Assembly: GCA_015489145.1 (NCBI GenBank)
Contig: WGAH01000678.1
Location: forward strand, 1-12,793
Source: Deltaproteobacteria bacterium
Lineage (GTDB): Bacteria > Myxococcota_A > UBA796 > UBA2385
Direction of reading: 5' to 3'
Length of the DNA: 12,793 nucleotides
A program made the translations under genes and the position numbers. Under the pieces are notes generated by a model, which was not told the origin of the DNA, ran no database searches, and saw nothing but the letters and a program-made list of their open reading frames with translations. Within the stretch, counting starts at the first letter, position 1, and each line of letters opens with the position of its first letter. Of the stretch, positions 12,792 to 12,793 are shown in pieces.

Positions 12792-12793
12792 CA

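Noticed and set aside
1..12793. CRISPR array, insertion sequence, tRNA/rRNA or phage genes
   Set aside because: I found no regularly spaced repeats, transposase or integrase motifs, terminal inverted repeats or tRNA-like cloverleaf sequences, and codon use is uniform throughout.

Overview
The window is a very GC-rich stretch of bacterial chromosome. It holds 12 complete protein genes and a gene fragment at each edge. Almost every codon ends in G or C. I see no RNA gene, insertion sequence, CRISPR array or prophage. The gene content points to Myxococcota or a related former deltaproteobacterial lineage: parA-parB followed by a bactofilin, a stand-alone two-CW cysteine protein, a kinase/STAND/TPR fusion, and a lipoprotein with an Asp-Thr-Gly linker and thrombospondin-type-3 calcium repeats. 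This placement is inference from gene content; no rRNA or other phylogenetic marker is present.

Layout. Positions 2-61 are the end of a gene that looks like a HEAT-repeat protein. Positions 62-276 are non-coding and hold a candidate promoter and four mutually complementary leader segments, followed by a 93-residue two-CW protein (277-558) and a TrmN6-like methyltransferase (569-1327). Converging on these with a 2-base gap is a tight minus-strand operon: parA (4000-3182), parB (3185-2280), a bactofilin (2276-1926) and uridine kinase (1929-1330). Two of its junctions are GTGA overlaps and the third is a 3-base gap. The 275-base divergent region 4001-4275 carries promoter candidates and degenerate parS-like half sites. 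It separates parA from a long N-formylglutamate-amidohydrolase-family gene (4276-5577).

A second minus-strand operon runs from 9207 to 5587. Its first gene encodes a 1079-residue pseudokinase / STAND-like NTPase / TPR protein in which several catalytic residues of both the kinase and the NTPase are replaced. It is followed by an 85-residue putative winged-helix protein (GTGA overlap) and a 34-residue single-span membrane peptide with a strong ribosome-binding site. Divergent from it, on the plus strand, are a secreted metal-dependent amidohydrolase lipoprotein with TSP3 and OB-fold-like tails (9288-11576) and a membrane-anchored coiled-coil protein of unknown function (11645-12565). The window ends inside a minus-strand gene (12612-12791).

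How they work together: the parAB-bactofilin operon is a chromosome segregation and cytoskeletal-scaffold unit, to which uridine kinase is translationally coupled. The pseudokinase-wHTH-small membrane peptide operon looks like a compact signalling unit that has moved from catalysis to scaffolding or sensing; this is the least familiar system here. All five promoter candidates share an octamer G-N-T-A-N-N-N-T as the apparent -10 region. Two of them sit so close to the ATG that the mRNAs may be leaderless.
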